A stretch of 36,586 nt of DNA, from positions 1-36,586 of the forward strand of contig PFUD01000110.1 in assembly GCA_002789915.1 (NCBI GenBank), given 5' to 3'. The DNA is from Comamonadaceae bacterium CG_4_9_14_3_um_filter_60_33 (GTDB taxonomy: Bacteria > Pseudomonadota > Gammaproteobacteria > Burkholderiales > Burkholderiaceae_C). The position numbers and the translations under genes are program-made. This document shows, piece by piece, positions 32,561 to 36,586 of this stretch (within the stretch, counting starts at the first letter, position 1; each line of letters opens with the position of its first letter). A model generated the notes under the pieces. The model ran no database searches. It was not told the origin of the DNA and saw only the letters and a list, made by a program, of their open reading frames with translations.

Positions 32561-33034
32561 TCAGCGGTGACGGCTTTTCATGGCCCGCTCTACCTCGCGC
32601 TTGCCCTCGCGGTCTTTGATGGTGTCGCGCTTGTCGTGTTCGGCCTTGCCCTTTGCCAGAGCAATTTCACACTTAACCTTGCCATTTTTCCAGTGCAGAT
32701 TGATCGGCACCAGGGTATAGCCTTTTTGTTCCACCTTGCCAATCAAGCGCTTTATTTCCTCCTTGTGCATCAGCAGTTTTTTGGTGCGCTGCTTGTCCGG
32801 GCTGATGTGGGTGGACGCTGTGCCCAGTGGATTAATCTGCAAGCCGAGGATGAACAGTTCGCCATTGCGCACCACTACGTAGCCGTCGGTGAGTTGCACC
32901 TTGCCCTCACGCAAGGCTTTGACCTCCCAGCCTTCCAGCACAATGCCGGCTTCGAACCGTTCCTCAAAAAAGTAGTTGAAAGCAGCTTTTTTGTTGTCTG
33001 CGATGCGAGAAGAAGTGTCAGGTTTTTTGGCCAT
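32561..33034 (-). CDS. smpB: SsrA-binding protein SmpB
   Basis: 157 aa, '[60 protein letters not shown]', C-terminal '[26 protein letters not shown]'. Confidence 0.98.
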   Translation of the reverse strand: MAKKPDTSSRIADNKKAAFNYFFEERFEAGIVLEGWEVKALREGKVQLTDGYVVVRNGELFILGLQINPLGTASTHISPDKQRTKKLLMHKEEIKRLIGKVEQKGYTLVPINLHWKNGKVKCEIALAKGKAEHDKRDTIKDREGKREVERAMKSRHR

Positions 33035-33101
33035 GGGCTAGCTTTGGAGATTGAATGAGGCAAGTCAGGCTTGAGTAGAATCCTGCTGATAATTGCATTC
33101 T

Positions 33102-33542
33102 ATGAAAACTGTCAAAAAATCCGTTTTAATTTGGTACAGCCCGGCTGAAATGTACCGGCTTGTCACTGATGTAGACCAGTATCCGCAGTTTTTGCCGTGG
33201 TGCGACAAGGCGCGCGTGGTGGCCCATGAAGAAAACGGCATGCTGGCTGAAATTGGCATTGCATTCTCTGGCATTCACCAAACTTTCACGACGCGCAATG
33301 CACACATTGAGGATCGCCAAGTCATTATCAACCTGGTCAACGGGCCTTTTTCCAAACTCGAAGGCGAGTGGAATTTCTTGCCGCTTGGGGATGCCACACA
33401 GCGCGCCTGCAAAGTCGAGTTGATTCTCTCTTACAGTTTTGAAAGCGCCATTGGCAGACTGGTGAGCCCGGTCTTTGACAAGATCGCAGCCAGCATGGTC
33501 GATGCTTTTGTCAAACGCGCCAAGCAAGCTTACGGTGAGTAA
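33102..33542 (+). CDS. ratA: RatA-like START/coenzyme Q-binding family protein
   Basis: 'MKTVKKSVLIWYSPAEMYRLVTDVDQYPQFLPWCDKARVV', 'FTTRNAHI', 'GPFSKLEGEWNFLPL'. Divergent from smpB, the usual neighbourhood. Confidence 0.93.
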   Translation: MKTVKKSVLIWYSPAEMYRLVTDVDQYPQFLPWCDKARVVAHEENGMLAEIGIAFSGIHQTFTTRNAHIEDRQVIINLVNGPFSKLEGEWNFLPLGDATQRACKVELILSYSFESAIGRLVSPVFDKIAASMVDAFVKRAKQAYGE

Positions 33543-33879
33543 CACCCAACTGAATGTAACCGTTGCCTACTCCCCCAAGGCACGCGAAGTCCATGAAGTC
33601 ACACTGCGGCTGGAGGCCCCTAGCACTGTTTTGTGCGCATTGCAACAAAGCGGACTCCTGTTGCGCTTTCCTGAAATTGACAACCATGACGCACTGATCG
33701 GCGTCTGGGGCCACAAGGCTAAGCTCGACCAGTGCTTGCGTGATCACGATCGGGTGGAAATATACCGCCCCTTGCGGGTGGACCCCAAAGTGGCGCGCAG
33801 AGAACGTTTTGTTAGCCAAGGGAGTCGTGTGGCTGGACTGTTTGTCAAGAAACGCGCGGGCGCCAAAACTGGCTACTAA
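33535..33879 (+). CDS. RnfH family protein (UPF0125)
   Basis: 'VTVAYSPKAREVHEVTLRLEAPSTVLCALQQSGLL...IGVWGHKAKLDQCLRDHDRVEIYRPLRVDPKVARRERF'. GTG start overlapping the ratA end. Confidence 0.93.
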   Translation: MSNTQLNVTVAYSPKAREVHEVTLRLEAPSTVLCALQQSGLLLRFPEIDNHDALIGVWGHKAKLDQCLRDHDRVEIYRPLRVDPKVARRERFVSQGSRVAGLFVKKRAGAKTGY

Positions 33880-34370
33880 TTGCAATCGCTGTCAATGATC
33901 GACTGAATTCGTTTTGCCTCTGCTGTTCGGGAGGCGTCATTCATCACTTCGCGCTCTCCCCGAATGTTGATCTGCGATAGGCGAGCACCTGAATCGATGG
34001 TTTTTTGAGCCAACCTGGCACGCTGACAGTTGTCGGCCTTGAGTTGGCTGATACGCTCTGCCTCAGCCTTGTGCTGTACGGCTTGGGCTTGCGCTGCTTT
34101 TTTCACCCGTTCGGCAAGCTCTTTGTCGATACCTGACACTTGTGGACCACTGGCGTTCGACAGGGTAGGAGCATTTGCAGAGACATCCTGACTATTGACA
34201 GACGCGTTTTCACCGGGACGTTTGAAGATACGCTTGTCTGGAACATTGACGGATGGCGCCCGGTCGCTGAAAACCTGGCGCCCCTCTTGGTCTGTCCAGG
34301 CCCACTGAGCCGTTGCGTCAAAAGAGAGCAAACCAACCAGTATCAAAAAGAGATGTAGTGTTTGAGTCAT
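33876..34370 (-). CDS. DUF4124-domain secreted protein
   Basis: 'MTQTLHLFLILVGLLSFDATAQWAWTDQEGRQVFSDRAPSVNVPDKRIFKRPGE': signal peptide followed by a DUF4124-like motif. Start moved from 34694 to 34370. Confidence 0.85.
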   Translation of the reverse strand: MTQTLHLFLILVGLLSFDATAQWAWTDQEGRQVFSDRAPSVNVPDKRIFKRPGENASVNSQDVSANAPTLSNASGPQVSGIDKELAERVKKAAQAQAVQHKAEAERISQLKADNCQRARLAQKTIDSGARLSQINIRGEREVMNDASRTAEAKRIQSIIDSDCN

Positions 34371-34422
34371 AGCGCGCAAGTTTATGCCAGCTAACGAACG
34401 CAGTGGCAGATACAATTCATAA

Positions 34423-35907
<1,485 letters not shown>

Positions 35908-35941
35908 CTTTTAAGTCATCTCGCCAAGATAGAAACAACTC

Positions 35942-36232
35942 ATGTTGCTTGAACAACTTCGCCAAATGAAAGATTCGCTGAACACCTTGGCGCATCAATA
36001 TGGTGCAAGCCACCTGCGGGTATTTGGCTCGGTGGTCAGGGGTGAAGAAACACCTGAGAGTGATGTGGACTTTGTGGTTGAGTTCCCCCGTGGTTATGAC
36101 CTTTTTTTACAGCGACTGCCCTTGACGCAGCAACTCGCCGATCTTCTCAAGCGCCGGGTTGACCTGGTGCCTGAGCATGAACTTAGCCCGCATATCCGCC
36201 AGCAGGTGCTGCAGGAGGCAATTGCTTTATGA
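35942..36232 (+). CDS. MNT-type minimal nucleotidyltransferase antitoxin (MntA-like)
   Basis: 96 aa. 'LRVFGSVVRGEETPESDVDFVVEF' contains an exact GSX10DXD motif. ATGA overlap with the downstream HEPN ORF. Confidence 0.9.
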   Translation: MLLEQLRQMKDSLNTLAHQYGASHLRVFGSVVRGEETPESDVDFVVEFPRGYDLFLQRLPLTQQLADLLKRRVDLVPEHELSPHIRQQVLQEAIAL

Positions 36233-36576
36233 GCAAGGAGTGGCAAGTCTATGCGTATCACATTCAGGATGCGATTGGCAAAATTGAGCGCATCCGCAAA
36301 CGCGGTGATTTAACGCAAGATGAGGTGCTGTACGACGCTTCGTTGCGTAACTTGCAAACCCTGTCTGAGGCCACGCAGATGCTGCCAGAGGCTCTCAAAG
36401 CACAGTTTCCCAACATGCCATGGCGTGAAATCAGTGGCTTCCGGAATATTTTGGTTCATAACTACTTGGGTGACATTGATGCCCAGACCGTTAAAACCGT
36501 GATTGACCGTTATATCCCTGAGCTCGCTCAGTGCATAAAGGCCATGCTGGCGTTGGATGACAACTCCCTTTCTTGA
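36229..36576 (+). CDS. HEPN-domain toxin, HepT-like (DUF86)
   Basis: 115 aa. 'GFRNILVHNYLGDID' contains RX4HXY (RNILVHNY). Confidence 0.9.
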   Translation: MSKEWQVYAYHIQDAIGKIERIRKRGDLTQDEVLYDASLRNLQTLSEATQMLPEALKAQFPNMPWREISGFRNILVHNYLGDIDAQTVKTVIDRYIPELAQCIKAMLALDDNSLS

Positions 36577-36586
36577 TTTGTTTTGA

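Overview
The window is a gene-dense, GC-rich chromosomal segment. Gene content and order suggest Burkholderiales, probably Comamonadaceae-like (inferred from protein recognition only). Most of it is housekeeping: smc(partial)-zipA-ligA-def, map-glnD, dusA, acs, ilvD, lgt, argF/argD, rpsT, smpB, ratA-rnfH and guaB. The best-defined accessory block (about 19.5-29.2 kb) is a cbb3 oxidase / microaerobic locus: usp, ccoI-ccoS-ccoN-ccoO-ccoQ-ccoP, a short fixH-like gene, fnr, hemN and a TauE/SafE-type membrane protein. The six-frame track misses ccoS (44 aa) and buries ccoQ (47 aa) inside a longer ORF. Two intact toxin-antitoxin modules sit between housekeeping genes: a VapBC-like pair with a perfect palindromic operator, and an MNT/HEPN pair with the MntA/HepT signature motifs. 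I found several FNR-type sites (TTGAT-N4-ATCAA), two of them perfect, which suggest a local regulon that may extend to a DUF3579 gene. Other points of interest are a crotonase lacking one canonical catalytic Glu next to a MatB-like malonyl-CoA synthetase, a tiny Trp-rich membrane protein, and the absence of ccoG from its usual position. I saw no CRISPR array, rRNA, tRNA, IS element or prophage, and no clearly novel multi-gene system.
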